A stretch of DNA of 64,000 bases from Leifsonia sp. 71-9 (lineage in GTDB: Bacteria > Actinomycetota > Actinomycetes > Actinomycetales > Microbacteriaceae): positions 1-64,000 of the forward strand of contig NZ_MKVJ01000003.1 in assembly GCF_001898805.1 (NCBI RefSeq), in the 5' to 3' direction. The notes below the pieces were generated by a model. The model did not search any database and was not told the origin of the DNA. It was given only the letters and a program-made list of their open reading frames with translations. This document shows positions 8,490-16,748 of this stretch, piece by piece (the first letter of the stretch is position 1; every line of letters starts with the position of its first letter). The position numbers and the translations under genes are program-made.

Positions 8490-9626
8490 TCACTTGAAGG
8501 TGACGACGACCTTGTCATCCTTGATCGAGATGTCGGCGCTGATGTAACCGGCTCGGCCGGTCAGGTTCTCCGTCGCCGGGTTGCCGCGGTAGTCCGCTCC
8601 GGTCAGCACCGCGGTGAACGACCCCTCGCCGATCTTGAACTGGTAGTACGACGAGCCGTCGCCGACCGCGACCTTGGGCGATTCGACGACCGTGACGGCG
8701 ACCGTCGAGCTGGAGGCGGGCATGTTGGCCGGGTAGCTGAGATCGATCCCGCAGTCCTCCACGTCGTAGTACACGGTCTTGGTCGCGCACTCCGCGTAGT
8801 GGGCGTCGACCTGCTTCTGCACCTCGGACAGGTACTCCGCGGACGGCGTCAGGTCGAGCTTGAGATCGGCATAGGATCCGGCCGCGACGGTCAGCGTCGG
8901 CGAGCCGGCCAGGTCGTAGAACCGGTTCGGTGCGCCGAGCGTGTACACGCCCGGGTAGGCCGAGAGCTCGGAGTCGTCGGACGTGATGGTCTGATCGGCG
9001 CCCGCCACGGTGAAACCGGCGATGGAGGACGAGACGTAGGGCAGCGTGTAGACCAGCCCGCGGCTCACGAACCAGCCCTTGTCGTCCTTGTCGAGCTCGA
9101 TGGTGTCGCGGTACGTCTTGCCCCCGAGCTTGTAGGCGACCGAGACCTGGGTCTGGTCGGAGCCGCGGTTCGAGAGGGTGCGGGTGACCGCCGGATCCGT
9201 GATGCGCTTCGCCTTGGCGAGGACCGCGTCCGTGAGCAGGAAGTCGGAGGCGTCGGCCCGCGACAGTGCGTTGGCCGCCTTCGCATCCCCCTTGGCGATG
9301 TCGTTCAGGTACTGCTCCGCCACGCCTTTCGCCCCGTTGCCGCTGAGCAGGGAGACGAAGAGCACCACCGCGACGATGATCACCACGACCAGCGCGACGG
9401 CGCCTCCGATCACCCACCACACCCAGGGGCGGATTCCGGTCTTCGTGCCGGGCGCGGGGGCGTATGGGTTGGGCGCCGGAGCGTAGGGGTTGGGCGCGGC
9501 GGCGTAGGCGGTGGGCGCCTCGGACGTCGCCGGTGCCGCCGGTGCTGCGGGAGCTGCCGGTGCCGCGGGCGCCTCGCCTCCCGGAGCCTGGCTCTGGTCG
9601 CCGGGCGGAGTGGTCGGGTCGGTCAC
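8490..9626 (-). CDS. Proline/alanine-rich, membrane-anchored protein (paralog of 4872-5912)
   Basis: A 378-residue protein. Residues 1-~65 are a low-complexity cytoplasmic tail with APA repeats, then NPYAPAP twice. A membrane helix follows at about 70-96, then an extracytoplasmic domain with a DUF4878-like N-terminal part (AEQYLNDIAKGDAKAANAL). A two-cysteine segment (ECATKTVYYDVEDCG) resembles the one in the 4872-5912 product. Function unknown. A plausible promoter (-35 TTGTCC, 18 bases, -10 TAGGCT) lies at 9753-9782. Confidence 0.72.
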   Translation of the reverse strand: MTDPTTPPGDQSQAPGGEAPAAPAAPAAPAAPATSEAPTAYAAAPNPYAPAPNPYAPAPGTKTGIRPWVWWVIGGAVALVVVIIVAVVLFVSLLSGNGAKGVAEQYLNDIAKGDAKAANALSRADASDFLLTDAVLAKAKRITDPAVTRTLSNRGSDQTQVSVAYKLGGKTYRDTIELDKDDKGWFVSRGLVYTLPYVSSSIAGFTVAGADQTITSDDSELSAYPGVYTLGAPNRFYDLAGSPTLTVAAGSYADLKLDLTPSAEYLSEVQKQVDAHYAECATKTVYYDVEDCGIDLSYPANMPASSSTVAVTVVESPKVAVGDGSSYYQFKIGEGSFTAVLTGADYRGNPATENLTGRAGYISADISIKDDKVVVTFK

Positions 9627-9752
9627 GGGATCCCCCTGTCATCGGTGTACTTCTGGTGTCGGCTCATGCCGGGGTCCGGCGCGCGTGCGCGGACATCGGC
9701 ATGCGGCCGACGGCCGGCACGCGGATGACGGAATCCCCGAGTTCCTGGGAAC

Positions 9753-9782
9753 AGCCTATGGGCAGACGTGACAGAGGGACAA
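9753..9782 (-). promoter_or_regulatory. Candidate promoter for the 8490-9626 gene
   Basis: On the minus strand: -35 TTGTCC (9777-9782), 18-base spacer, -10 TAGGCT (9753-9758). This gives a leader of about 120 bases. A small palindrome GTTCCTGGGAAC (9741-9752) lies immediately downstream of the -10. Confidence 0.45.
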
Positions 9783-9798
9783 AGCGCGGGGGGCGCCG

Positions 9799-10329
9799 TC
9801 AGTGGTGGTGCCCGACCTTCACGGCGGCGTAGCCCGCGTCGGTCAGGCCGAGCGCCGGGATGGTGACCGCGCAGACGGCGGAGGCGCTGAGGGCGAGAGC
9901 GGCGACGAAGCGCAGCGCCCCGCTGTGCTGGGAGGCCGGTCGCGCGCGTCGCAGCACCACCGCGCTGACCGCGGCGACGGCCACGTCGAGCAGCGACGCG
10001 ACGGCCATCGGCAGCAGCGGCAGGCTGATCACCGTGCCGGAGGTCGCGGTCGCCCCGACGACCGCGATGGCCGCCCACAGGCCGACCGGCACGAGGGCCA
10101 GAGCCGGGATGAGGCGGAAGAGGAGGGGCCGGTCGCGCGCGAGCGTCGAGACCGACCAGCCGAGCTCCGCCACCGCGACGGCCAGGAGCACGACGAGGAG
10201 CGGAAGAGGTGCGCTGGGGGCGAGCGCTGCGTGAAGCAGGCCCGCCCCCAGTGCGGCCACGGCGAGGAACGCCCGGGCCGGAGGGGCGACCGGGGTTCCT
10301 GACATCCTGCTCAAGGGAGCCGTGGCCAT
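9799..10329 (-). CDS. Small integral membrane protein, unknown function
   Basis: A 176-residue hydrophobic protein with about five membrane segments and a C-terminus ending in three histidines (KVGHHH), perhaps metal-related. No known domain is recognised. It starts 5 bases after the DUF4383 gene, so the two form an operon. A second possible start is the Met at residue 9 (MSGTPV). Confidence 0.65.
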   Translation of the reverse strand: MATAPLSRMSGTPVAPPARAFLAVAALGAGLLHAALAPSAPLPLLVVLLAVAVAELGWSVSTLARDRPLLFRLIPALALVPVGLWAAIAVVGATATSGTVISLPLLPMAVASLLDVAVAAVSAVVLRRARPASQHSGALRFVAALALSASAVCAVTIPALGLTDAGYAAVKVGHHH

Positions 10330-10334
10330 GTCGG

Positions 10335-10748
10335 TCAGACGGCTGCCGGAGTGGAGCGCACGGTCCGCTCGGCACCGAGACCGACACCGAGGAGCACGAT
10401 CGCGCTCGCCAAGTGGAGGAAGTGGTCGGGCGTGTTGAGCGCGAGGATGTTCGCGCCCGTTCCGACCAGGAAGAAGCCGACGATGCCGAGCAGCAGGTAC
10501 ACGGCGCCGACGGTCGTGTTGACCGCCTTCGCGGCTGCGGCACGGGTGAGGCCGGCGATGAGCAGCGCCGCACCGATCAGCAGGTGGGCGATGTTGTGGA
10601 GCGGGTTGACCTCGAAGATGCCGAGGAGCAGTCCGCCCTTCGTGGCCACGAAGCCGACGCCGCCGGTGAAGGCGAAGCCGAGCAGGCCGACGAGCAGGTA
10701 GACGGCGCCGAAGATGGTGGCGACGAGACGGTTCGGTGATGTGCGCAT
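10335..10748 (-). CDS. DUF4383 membrane protein
   Basis: A 137-residue protein with four membrane helices. It fits the DUF4383 family common in Actinobacteria: an N-terminal RTSPNRLVATIFGAVYLLVGLLG stretch repeated in weaker form after residue 75 (TVGAVYLLLGIVGFF), and NPLHNIAHLLIG / TPDHFLHLASA helices with conserved His. Function unknown. A strong AAGGAGG ribosome-binding site precedes the ATG. First gene of a two-gene operon with the 9799-10329 gene. Confidence 0.85.
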   Translation of the reverse strand: MRTSPNRLVATIFGAVYLLVGLLGFAFTGGVGFVATKGGLLLGIFEVNPLHNIAHLLIGAALLIAGLTRAAAAKAVNTTVGAVYLLLGIVGFFLVGTGANILALNTPDHFLHLASAIVLLGVGLGAERTVRSTPAAV

Positions 10749-10903
10749 GGTTCGTTCCTCCTTGGACGGCGCACGGATGCGCGCCTCAACAGGTCTTCGC
10801 AGCGGGTGGGGAATCGGATTGGCGGACGCCCCGGACGGCTCTTCGTGCGGTTCGATCGGCGGGCTAGAATCCAGGAACGAGCACCACGACGGCGGGGGAG
10901 TCC

Positions 10904-12181
10904 ATGCGAGGAGCGGTCGGCAGAGGACGGACCGCGATCATGGCCGCAGCGGTGGCTCTCGTGCTCGCCGTGACGGGATGCACGTCGTCCGCTCCGACCG
11001 ATCTGCCGACCCAGCGCCCGGGCGGATTCGCCGGCGATGTGCAGAAACGGCTCGACGGCGCCCTCACCGATGCCATGGCCCTCGCCGACGCCTCGGCCGG
11101 ATTCGCCGGTGTGTGGGCGCCCTGGGCCGGGAGCTGGACGGCCGCGACCGGCACCACCACCCGCGGCGGCTCCACCCCGGTCACCGCCGGCATGACCTTC
11201 CGGATCGGCCAGAACACGGTGCCGATGACCTGCTCGGTCTTCCTCGACCTGGTGGACGACGGAACGATGGGCCTCGACGATCCGCTGACCAAGTGGGTGC
11301 CGGGACTCGTGGGCGTCGAGGGCGTCACCATGCGCGAGCTCTGCCAGGGCACCTCGGGCCTGGGCGACTACTCCGCGCAGCTGAACAGCCGCATGCTCAT
11401 GAACCCGACCCGGGAGTGGCCGCCGCTGGAGCTGGCGAGCGAGGGCATCGCCGCACCCCGGGCGGGCAAGCCGGGCGAGAACTACGCCGTCGCCCGCACC
11501 AACGCCGTGCTCGTCGGGATGGCCGTGCGCAACGCGGCGGGCAGCGACTGGCCGGACCTCTACCAGAAGCACGTGTTCGGACCGCTCGGGATGGAGTCCA
11601 GCGCGTTCCCCGCAGGCTCCGCGCTCACCGTGCCCGGCGCCCACCCCGCCGGCTACGCCGCCGGCGTCGACGGGGTGGGAGCGGTGGTCTGCGAGCCGAT
11701 GCGGGACGTCTCGCGCATCTCCCCCTCGATGGGCTGGACCGCGGGCGGCGTCGTCTCGAACCTCCAGGACCTGAAGGCGTTCAGCGAGGCGCTCGCCGCG
11801 GGGTCGCTGCGCGACGGGAAGACCGCCGACGCCCAGATGACGGGCGTCACGAGCGGCGCCTCCTGGCAGAAGCAGGGCCTCGGCGTGCAGTTGCTCGGGC
11901 CGTTGCGCGGCAGCAGCGGGGCGATCCCGGGCTACGTGTCGGCGATGTACACCGACCCCTCCTCGGGCCTCACGGTCGTCGTCGCCCTCAACAACTCGAC
12001 GCCGGGAGCCGGATTCGCGCAGGCGCTGGCGCAGCGCTTCGCCTCCATCGTCTCCAAGGTCCCGGCCGCCACGAAGGGCGCGAAGGTCGTGGACGCGCTC
12101 CCCTGGTCGGAGGAGCAGGCGGTGGACGCGATGACGAAGTCGGCGCCGTGCCCGGCGAAAGCCCCGGAGGCCGGGAAGTAG
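10904..12181 (+). CDS. Lipoprotein of the serine beta-lactamase/PBP4 fold, catalytically degenerate
   Basis: A 425-residue lipoprotein with a Tat/Sec-like N-terminus and lipobox LAVTGC (lipidated Cys26). The body matches the class C beta-lactamase/PBP4 family along its length (TFRIGxxT, FLDLVDDGxxxLDDPLTKWVPG, FGPLGMESSAFP). Where the family has S-x-x-K, this protein has Q103-N-T-V106. The Y-x-N segment reads VARTNAVLVGM, and the usual H-x-G loop reads SSGAIPGY. All three catalytic motifs are therefore lost and it is probably a binding or sensor protein. It ends 17 bases before the convergent fliW. Confidence 0.8.
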   Translation: MRGAVGRGRTAIMAAAVALVLAVTGCTSSAPTDLPTQRPGGFAGDVQKRLDGALTDAMALADASAGFAGVWAPWAGSWTAATGTTTRGGSTPVTAGMTFRIGQNTVPMTCSVFLDLVDDGTMGLDDPLTKWVPGLVGVEGVTMRELCQGTSGLGDYSAQLNSRMLMNPTREWPPLELASEGIAAPRAGKPGENYAVARTNAVLVGMAVRNAAGSDWPDLYQKHVFGPLGMESSAFPAGSALTVPGAHPAGYAAGVDGVGAVVCEPMRDVSRISPSMGWTAGGVVSNLQDLKAFSEALAAGSLRDGKTADAQMTGVTSGASWQKQGLGVQLLGPLRGSSGAIPGYVSAMYTDPSSGLTVVVALNNSTPGAGFAQALAQRFASIVSKVPAATKGAKVVDALPWSEEQAVDAMTKSAPCPAKAPEAGK

Positions 12182-12198
12182 CGCGAACGCCGGCCGGC

Positions 12199-12582
12199 TC
12201 AGGCCCCCGCGAGAGCGGCGAGCTCGGCGCGCACCGGGAACGCGTCGTCGTCGAGCACGAGCTGCACGGCGGCGCCGGTCTCGCGGTTCACGACGATCGG
12301 CGCGAGGAGGTTGACCGTGCTCCCCTGCTGCGACGGCGTCACGACGACCAGGAGCAGCGCCTGCTCCGCGGCCTCGATGCCGAGCTCGGCGGCCCGGTCG
12401 TCCGGGAGCTCCGGCGAGTAGCCGGGGAGGTGGCGCTCGGCGTCGAGGGTGTAGAGGCGGACCTCCGGCCGCTCCACCGAGGCCAGCGTGTAGAGACCGG
12501 CCGCGCCGTCCACCGCCGACAGCTCGAACGCGGCGAGCGGCTCGAGGCCGGGAGGCGGGGTGACGAAGGCGACGGCGCTCAT
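12199..12582 (-). CDS. fliW: FliW, flagellar assembly factor and CsrA antagonist
   Basis: A 127-residue FliW. The family binds both flagellin and CsrA: when flagellin is secreted, FliW is freed and sequesters CsrA, relieving CsrA repression of flagellin translation. Visible features are the N-terminal LEPLAAFELSAVDG, the core LLLVVVTP and the family segment VNLLAPIVVNRETGAAVQLVLDD. Start is ATG 12582, overlapping the flgL stop by 4 bases (ATGA). Last gene of flgN-flgK-flgL-fliW. Its partner csrA is 34 kb away. Confidence 0.93.
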   Translation of the reverse strand: MSAVAFVTPPPGLEPLAAFELSAVDGAAGLYTLASVERPEVRLYTLDAERHLPGYSPELPDDRAAELGIEAAEQALLLVVVTPSQQGSTVNLLAPIVVNRETGAAVQLVLDDDAFPVRAELAALAGA

Positions 12583-13463
12583 CGCAGGAAGTCCATCAGG
12601 GTCGGCTGCAGCACGCGGGCCGTGACGGCGATCGCGGTCTGGTAATTGACGTCCTGCGTCTTGAGGTCGAGGAGCACCTTGCTCAGGTCGACGTCCTCGA
12701 GGTTCGAGCGCTGGGCCTCCAGGGCGTTCGCGCCGACGGCCAGCGTGTCCTTGGCCTTGTCGACACGGGTCTGCCGGCCGCCGATCTCCGCGTGCTCTCC
12801 CACGATCGCCTTCATCCTGTCGTCGATGCCGCCCAGGCGGGGGCCGACGTTCACCCCCGTCCGCAGATCGTTCGAGATGCCGTCGATCAGGGCGAACACC
12901 GAACCGGAGCCGGTTCCGAAGACCGCGGCGCCGTCCGCATCCACCCGCACCGTCGTGTCCGGGCCGATCCTGCGCTCCACTGTACTTCCCGCCGCACCGG
13001 TGAAGGAGTAGTCGGGCTGGAAGGCGACGCCGGCGTCCGAGTTGCCGGCGAAGACGGTGCGGCCGAGGTAGGTGGTGTTCGCCAGCGAGAGGAGCGACTT
13101 CTTGAGCCCGTCGAGCTCGGTCGCGATGGCCTCCTTGGCCTCCCCCGACAGCGATCCGTCGTTCGCCCCGGTCACGGTGAGGTCGCGCACGCGGCGCATG
13201 ATGCTCTCGACCGAGGTGAGCGTGGAGTCGGCGGTGGTGAGCCAGGCGTCGCCGTTGTCGACATTGCGCTGGTACTGCGCCGTCGCGGCCTGGTCGGCCC
13301 GCACGCCGAGCGCGCTCGCCGTGGCCGTCGGGTCGTCCGAGGGCTTGGTGATCTGCTTGCGGCTCGTCGCCTGATCGTAGAGCTGCGCCTGGCGCTGCAG
13401 GCTGAGCTGCAGGTTGCGCTGCGCGTTGAGCGTCTGCGTGGCGTTCGTCACACGGGTGAACAC
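12579..13463 (-). CDS. flgL: FlgL, hook-filament junction protein
   Basis: A 294-residue HAP3. It has the N-terminal flagellin-like D0/D1 segment (RVTNATQTLNAQRNLQLSLQ) and the C-terminal helix ending LQPTLMDFLR. It joins FlgK to the filament. It lies 3 bases after flgK and overlaps fliW by 4 bases, so translation is coupled. It should be co-transcribed from the sigma-28 promoter upstream of flgN. Confidence 0.95.
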   Translation of the reverse strand: MFTRVTNATQTLNAQRNLQLSLQRQAQLYDQATSRKQITKPSDDPTATASALGVRADQAATAQYQRNVDNGDAWLTTADSTLTSVESIMRRVRDLTVTGANDGSLSGEAKEAIATELDGLKKSLLSLANTTYLGRTVFAGNSDAGVAFQPDYSFTGAAGSTVERRIGPDTTVRVDADGAAVFGTGSGSVFALIDGISNDLRTGVNVGPRLGGIDDRMKAIVGEHAEIGGRQTRVDKAKDTLAVGANALEAQRSNLEDVDLSKVLLDLKTQDVNYQTAIAVTARVLQPTLMDFLR

Positions 13464-13466
13464 GGT

Positions 13467-14891
13467 TTACCTCCCGACCAGTCCGGTGTGGTTGATGAGC
13501 ACGTCGAGCGCCTCGTCCACAGCCGTCATCACGCGTGCCGCACCCTGGTAGGCGTGCTGGAACGCGAGCATGTTCATGTTCTCCTCGTCGAGGTCGACGG
13601 AGGAGTTGGCCAGCAGCGCGCTGGTGGCCGAGCTCGCGGAGAGCGCGGCGAGATCGCCCTGCTGCTGCGCGACCTTGCTGGCGACGCCGATGCGCACGAC
13701 GAACGCGGACCACTGCTTGTCCACGGCGTCGGTGCCGGTGCCGAGCTTCGCGATCGCGTCGGCGATCGTCCCGTTGCTGCCGCCCGCGCCCGGGGTGCCC
13801 GTCGCGATCTGCGAGGCGTTCGTCGGCACGACGGAGAGCCCCAGAGCCGCGGGCTTGCCGGGGTCGATGGCGAAGAAGTCGAGCCCGGTCGTGCCGGAGC
13901 TCGTCGCGCCCGTGCGGTGGATGTCGTTCACGCGCTGGGCGATCGTCACCGCGAAGCTGTTGTAGCCCGCGGCCGCCTCGGCGAGCACCCCGCCGGTGCC
14001 GGAGGCGTCGGCCGGGGCGAGCGTCGAGACCGCTCCGGCGATCGAGCCGCCCTCCAGGGCGATCGCGACGCCGGGCCGGTACGACCACTCGAGCCGCAGC
14101 GGGTCGCCGGCCGCGTCGCTCATCCGCTGCGCGCCGGCGAGGGCGACCGCCTTCGCCTCGGTGCCCTGCACCAGGGCGTTTCCGGCGACCAGCACGTCGA
14201 CGGTGCCGTCCTGGTTGGCCCGCACCACTCCCCCGGCCAACGAGGCGATCTTCGTCGTCAGGGTGTCCCGCTGGTCCATCAGCTCGTTCGCCGAGCCTCC
14301 CGCCGCGAGGGTCGACCGGATGCGGCCGTTGAGCTCGGCGACGGCGCTCGCCGCAGCGTTCAGGTCGTCGACCATCCCGCCGGCCTGGGTGCGCAGCGCC
14401 GTCCACTGGTCGTCGACGGCCTGGTAGCCCTGGGCGAGCTGGGTGACGAGGCTGCCGGCCTGGCCGAGCAGCACACCGGCGGGGGCCTGCTGTCCCGCCT
14501 GGTTGGAGACGTCGCCCCACGCCGACCAGAACTTCTGAAGCTGAGTGGAGAGGCCGTTGGCGCCGGGTTCGTTGAGGGAGGACTCGAGCGTCGCGAGCGC
14601 CTGGGCGCGGGTGCCGGAGTAGCCGGCGACGGCCGAGGTGGCGCGCACCCGCGAGCTGAGCGCGGCGTCGTCGAGCCGCTGCACGCCGCCCACGAACACG
14701 CCCTGACCGGGCTTCACGCCCCCGCTGAACAGACCCGTCGAGCCGAGCGCCTCGACGGCCGTGGTGGAGACCCGCTGGCGCGTGTAGCCCGCGGTGTTCG
14801 CGTTGACGAGGTTCTGCCCGACGACGTCGAGGCCCGCCTTGGCCGCGACCAGGCCGGTGTACGCGGTGTTCAGACCGCTGAAGGTGCTCAT
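13467..14891 (-). CDS. flgK: FlgK, hook-filament junction protein
   Basis: A 474-residue HAP1. The N-terminus has the rod/hook-type motif GLNTAYTGLVAAKAGLDVVGQ with NLVNANTAGYTRQRV; the C-terminus has the DEENMNMLAFQHAYQGAARVMTAVDE helix and ends HTGLVGR. It caps the hook and joins FlgL. It follows flgN by 4 bases. Long opposite-strand frames here are shadows. Confidence 0.96.
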   Translation of the reverse strand: MSTFSGLNTAYTGLVAAKAGLDVVGQNLVNANTAGYTRQRVSTTAVEALGSTGLFSGGVKPGQGVFVGGVQRLDDAALSSRVRATSAVAGYSGTRAQALATLESSLNEPGANGLSTQLQKFWSAWGDVSNQAGQQAPAGVLLGQAGSLVTQLAQGYQAVDDQWTALRTQAGGMVDDLNAAASAVAELNGRIRSTLAAGGSANELMDQRDTLTTKIASLAGGVVRANQDGTVDVLVAGNALVQGTEAKAVALAGAQRMSDAAGDPLRLEWSYRPGVAIALEGGSIAGAVSTLAPADASGTGGVLAEAAAGYNSFAVTIAQRVNDIHRTGATSSGTTGLDFFAIDPGKPAALGLSVVPTNASQIATGTPGAGGSNGTIADAIAKLGTGTDAVDKQWSAFVVRIGVASKVAQQQGDLAALSASSATSALLANSSVDLDEENMNMLAFQHAYQGAARVMTAVDEALDVLINHTGLVGR

Positions 14892-14895
14892 CCCT

Positions 14896-15387
14896 CTACG
14901 CCTCCGTGTCGAAGAATCGTGCGCCGCCGTCGCCGGACCGGCTCTCGCCCGCCGACCCGTACAGGCCGGGGTCGCCCGCCGCCGACAGGCCGCTCAGCGT
15001 CTCCTGGGTGGAGCGGGCGGCCTCCCGCAGCAGGCGCTCGTTGATGTCGCGCACCTCGGCGATCTGCCCGGTCAGCTCGGTCATGGCCGCCAGGTGGGAG
15101 CCGAAGATGTCGGACCAGATCCCGTCCGGGGCCGCCGTCGCGAGTTCGCGCAGCGTCGCGTCCGGGCCGAGACCCCAGGCCTCGGCCACCTCGGCGACCT
15201 CGACGGTGCGGGTCAGGCCGACGACGCGCATCCGCTCCATGACCTGCTCGACCTCACGGGTGGCGTGGGAGATCCAGCGCGACTTGCCGGCGACGAGCAG
15301 CAGCTGCTCCTCCTCCAGCTTGAACAGCAGCAGCTCCAGGAGCTCGCGCTCCTTCCAGAGCTGCGCGGACAGTTCGCTCGCGGCCAT
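14896..15387 (-). CDS. flgN: FlgN-like export chaperone
   Basis: A 163-residue, mostly helical protein. It fits the FlgN family: long helices with LWKERELLELLLFKLEEEQLLLVAGKSRW near the N-terminus. FlgN delivers FlgK and FlgL to the export gate, which fits its place directly ahead of them. The ATG at 15387 is chosen because AGGAG lies 5 bases upstream; the open frame extends further 5' but that part is non-coding in character. A sigma-28-type promoter is 90 bases upstream. Confidence 0.88.
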   Translation of the reverse strand: MAASELSAQLWKERELLELLLFKLEEEQLLLVAGKSRWISHATREVEQVMERMRVVGLTRTVEVAEVAEAWGLGPDATLRELATAAPDGIWSDIFGSHLAAMTELTGQIAEVRDINERLLREAARSTQETLSGLSAAGDPGLYGSAGESRSGDGGARFFDTEA

Positions 15388-15807
15388 GTCGCTCCTGACT
15401 TCCTCGTGAGTCGTTGTGCGCACGCGGTCCCCTCGGGTAACGGGACGACGGACGGATTGCCCGTCGACACCAGGAACAATCGGCACCGCTGGCCTCGATG
15501 TTAGGGGCGGGAGGCTGCGAATACCCTCAGTGCGGAGCGCCGATCCACAGCGTTCCCTTATCAGTTCCACAGGTCGTATCCGTGCATGTGAGTATTCCCA
15601 TTTTTGGGGGTGCCCTCTGCCCTGTAGTGGGGGCATCGGAGGCGCGACCGGAGTGCGTCCGCGTTGTTACCGTGAACACGAAAGACCCCTAGCACCGCTC
15701 GGCACCCGACCCAGCCCGAGCATCAACAAGCACCGCCCGAGTACCCGTTCCGCCCGATCCTGGAGGGCTGAATCGTGGTACCCGTCCGATGAAGAGGGGT
15801 CGCACGC
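15388..15807. other. Divergent intergenic region between flgN and fliA (420 bases)
   Basis: It holds the sigma-28-type promoter of the flgN operon (minus strand, 15477-15504). On the fliA side no such motif is present. A weak TTGTTA ... CTAGCA pair at about 15664-15694 could be a housekeeping promoter. The stretch 15590-15640 is relatively AT-rich and contains a T run inside an imperfect palindrome (CCCATTTTTGGGGG). No coding frame of credible quality was seen. Confidence 0.5.
15477..15504 (-). promoter_or_regulatory. Sigma-28 (FliA) promoter of flgN-flgK-flgL-fliW
   Basis: On the minus strand: CTAACA, 14-base spacer, GCCGATTG. It differs from the window consensus CTAACG-N14-GCCGATAG at two positions and keeps the exact spacing. 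It drives a late gene set, as expected for sigma-28. Confidence 0.8.
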
Positions 15808-16632
15808 GTGAACCGCAACGAACGAAACGCGCTCGTCGTAGACAACCTGCCACTGGTGGGGTACCTGGTCTCCGACCTGGTCTCGCGCGCCACGCACCTG
15901 TCCAGGGACGACCTGGCCTCCGCCGGCTCCCTGGCCCTGGTGACCGCCGCCGACGCGTACGACGCCTCGACCGGCGTCCCGTTCGGGGCCTACGCCCGCA
16001 CCCGCATCCTGGGCGCACTCGCCGACGAGCTGCGGGCGAGCGACTGGGCCACCCGCTCCGCGCGCAAGCGCATCAAGGAGACGGTCGCCGTGCGCGAGAG
16101 CCTCACGGCCGCCCTCGGCCGTACGCCCACCGTCGAGGAGATCGCCGACGCGCTGGGCGTCGACCGCCAGACGGCCGCGGCCGGCCTCGCCGACGCCGCC
16201 CGCACCGTCACGGCCCTCGACGAGACCATCGAGCCGCTGCTCGTCTCCGACACCGTCGGGCCGGAGGAGTCGCTCATGACCGGCGAGCGCACGGCCTACG
16301 TGCGCGCCGCCGTCGCCGCCCTCCCCGACCGGATGCGCTCCATCGTCGAGGCCATCTACTTCGACGACCGCACCGTGACCGAGATCGCCGAGGAGCTCGG
16401 GATCACCCACTCCGCCGTCTCGCAGCAGCGCTCCGAGGCCATCCGGCTCATGCGCGAGGGCATGGCGACCCACTACGCCGACGAAGGCGACCCCGAGGTC
16501 ATCGAGGCCAAGACCTCCCAGGCCCGCCGCAGCGCCTACCTGGCCCGGCTGGCGCAGCACGCCGTCGCGCACCTCGGCGCCCACCCGGCGCCGCTCTCCC
16601 CCACCTCACCCACGTCCGTCCGCGCCTCCTGA
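15808..16632 (+). CDS. fliA: FliA, flagellar RNA polymerase sigma factor (sigma-28 family)
   Basis: A 274-residue sigma-70-family factor. Region 2 is near residues 8-75 (NLPLVGYLVSDLV, DLASAGSLALVTAADAYD, FGAYARTRILGALADELRASDW). Region 3 is near 90-130 and region 4 is an HTH near 195-225 (TVTEIAEELGITHSAVSQQRSEAIRLM). It lacks region 1, as sigma-28 does. A ~45-residue Ala-rich tail follows region 4, longer than usual. Start GTG 15808. It probably reads the six CTAACG-N14-GCCGATAG promoters here. No anti-sigma FlgM was found in the window. Confidence 0.93.
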   Translation: MNRNERNALVVDNLPLVGYLVSDLVSRATHLSRDDLASAGSLALVTAADAYDASTGVPFGAYARTRILGALADELRASDWATRSARKRIKETVAVRESLTAALGRTPTVEEIADALGVDRQTAAAGLADAARTVTALDETIEPLLVSDTVGPEESLMTGERTAYVRAAVAALPDRMRSIVEAIYFDDRTVTEIAEELGITHSAVSQQRSEAIRLMREGMATHYADEGDPEVIEAKTSQARRSAYLARLAQHAVAHLGAHPAPLSPTSPTSVRAS

Positions 16633-16660
16633 ACCCCCGCCCGCGTGGGCGGACGGGTGC

Positions 16661-16688
16661 CTAACGGAGCCGACGGAACGGTCGATAG
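16661..16688 (+). promoter_or_regulatory. Sigma-28 promoter of fliC
   Basis: CTAACG (16661-16666), 14-base spacer, GTCGATAG (16681-16688). The predicted start site near 16695 leaves a leader of about 50 bases before fliC. Confidence 0.88.
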
Positions 16689-16696
16689 AAGGGTTT

Positions 16697-16742
16697 GCGG
16701 GCCACGGATGGGCCGCGAACATCAAGCCCAGATCATGGAGGA
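16697..16742 (+). promoter_or_regulatory. Candidate CsrA-binding sites in the fliC leader
   Basis: Two GGA motifs. The first (16706-16708) sits in the loop ACGGAT of a small hairpin (GCGG...CCGC, 16697-16716, one G-G mismatch). The second overlaps the ribosome-binding site ATGGAGGA (16735-16742). Two sites, one on the ribosome-binding site, is the arrangement known for the Bacillus hag leader. csrA and fliW are both present in this cluster. Confidence 0.5.
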
Positions 16743-16748
16743 AACATC

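Noticed and set aside
10904-12181. Active beta-lactamase
   Set aside because: The Ser and Lys of S-x-x-K and the other two active-site motifs are absent, so catalysis is not supported.
12792-15044. A 750-residue plus-strand frame across flgK and flgL
   Set aside because: Composition is Arg/Gly/Val-rich without domains; the opposite strand encodes well-conserved flgK, flgL and flgN.
15519-15546. A possible sigma-28 promoter for fliA (GCCGATCC at 15539-15546)
   Set aside because: The base positions 14 upstream read GAATAC instead of CTAACG, and the -10 differs at two positions. It may be chance.
16695-16748. A longer flagellin start upstream of 16749
   Set aside because: The extra residues lie over the sigma-28 transcription start region; the ribosome-binding site and conserved flagellin N-terminus place the start at 16749.
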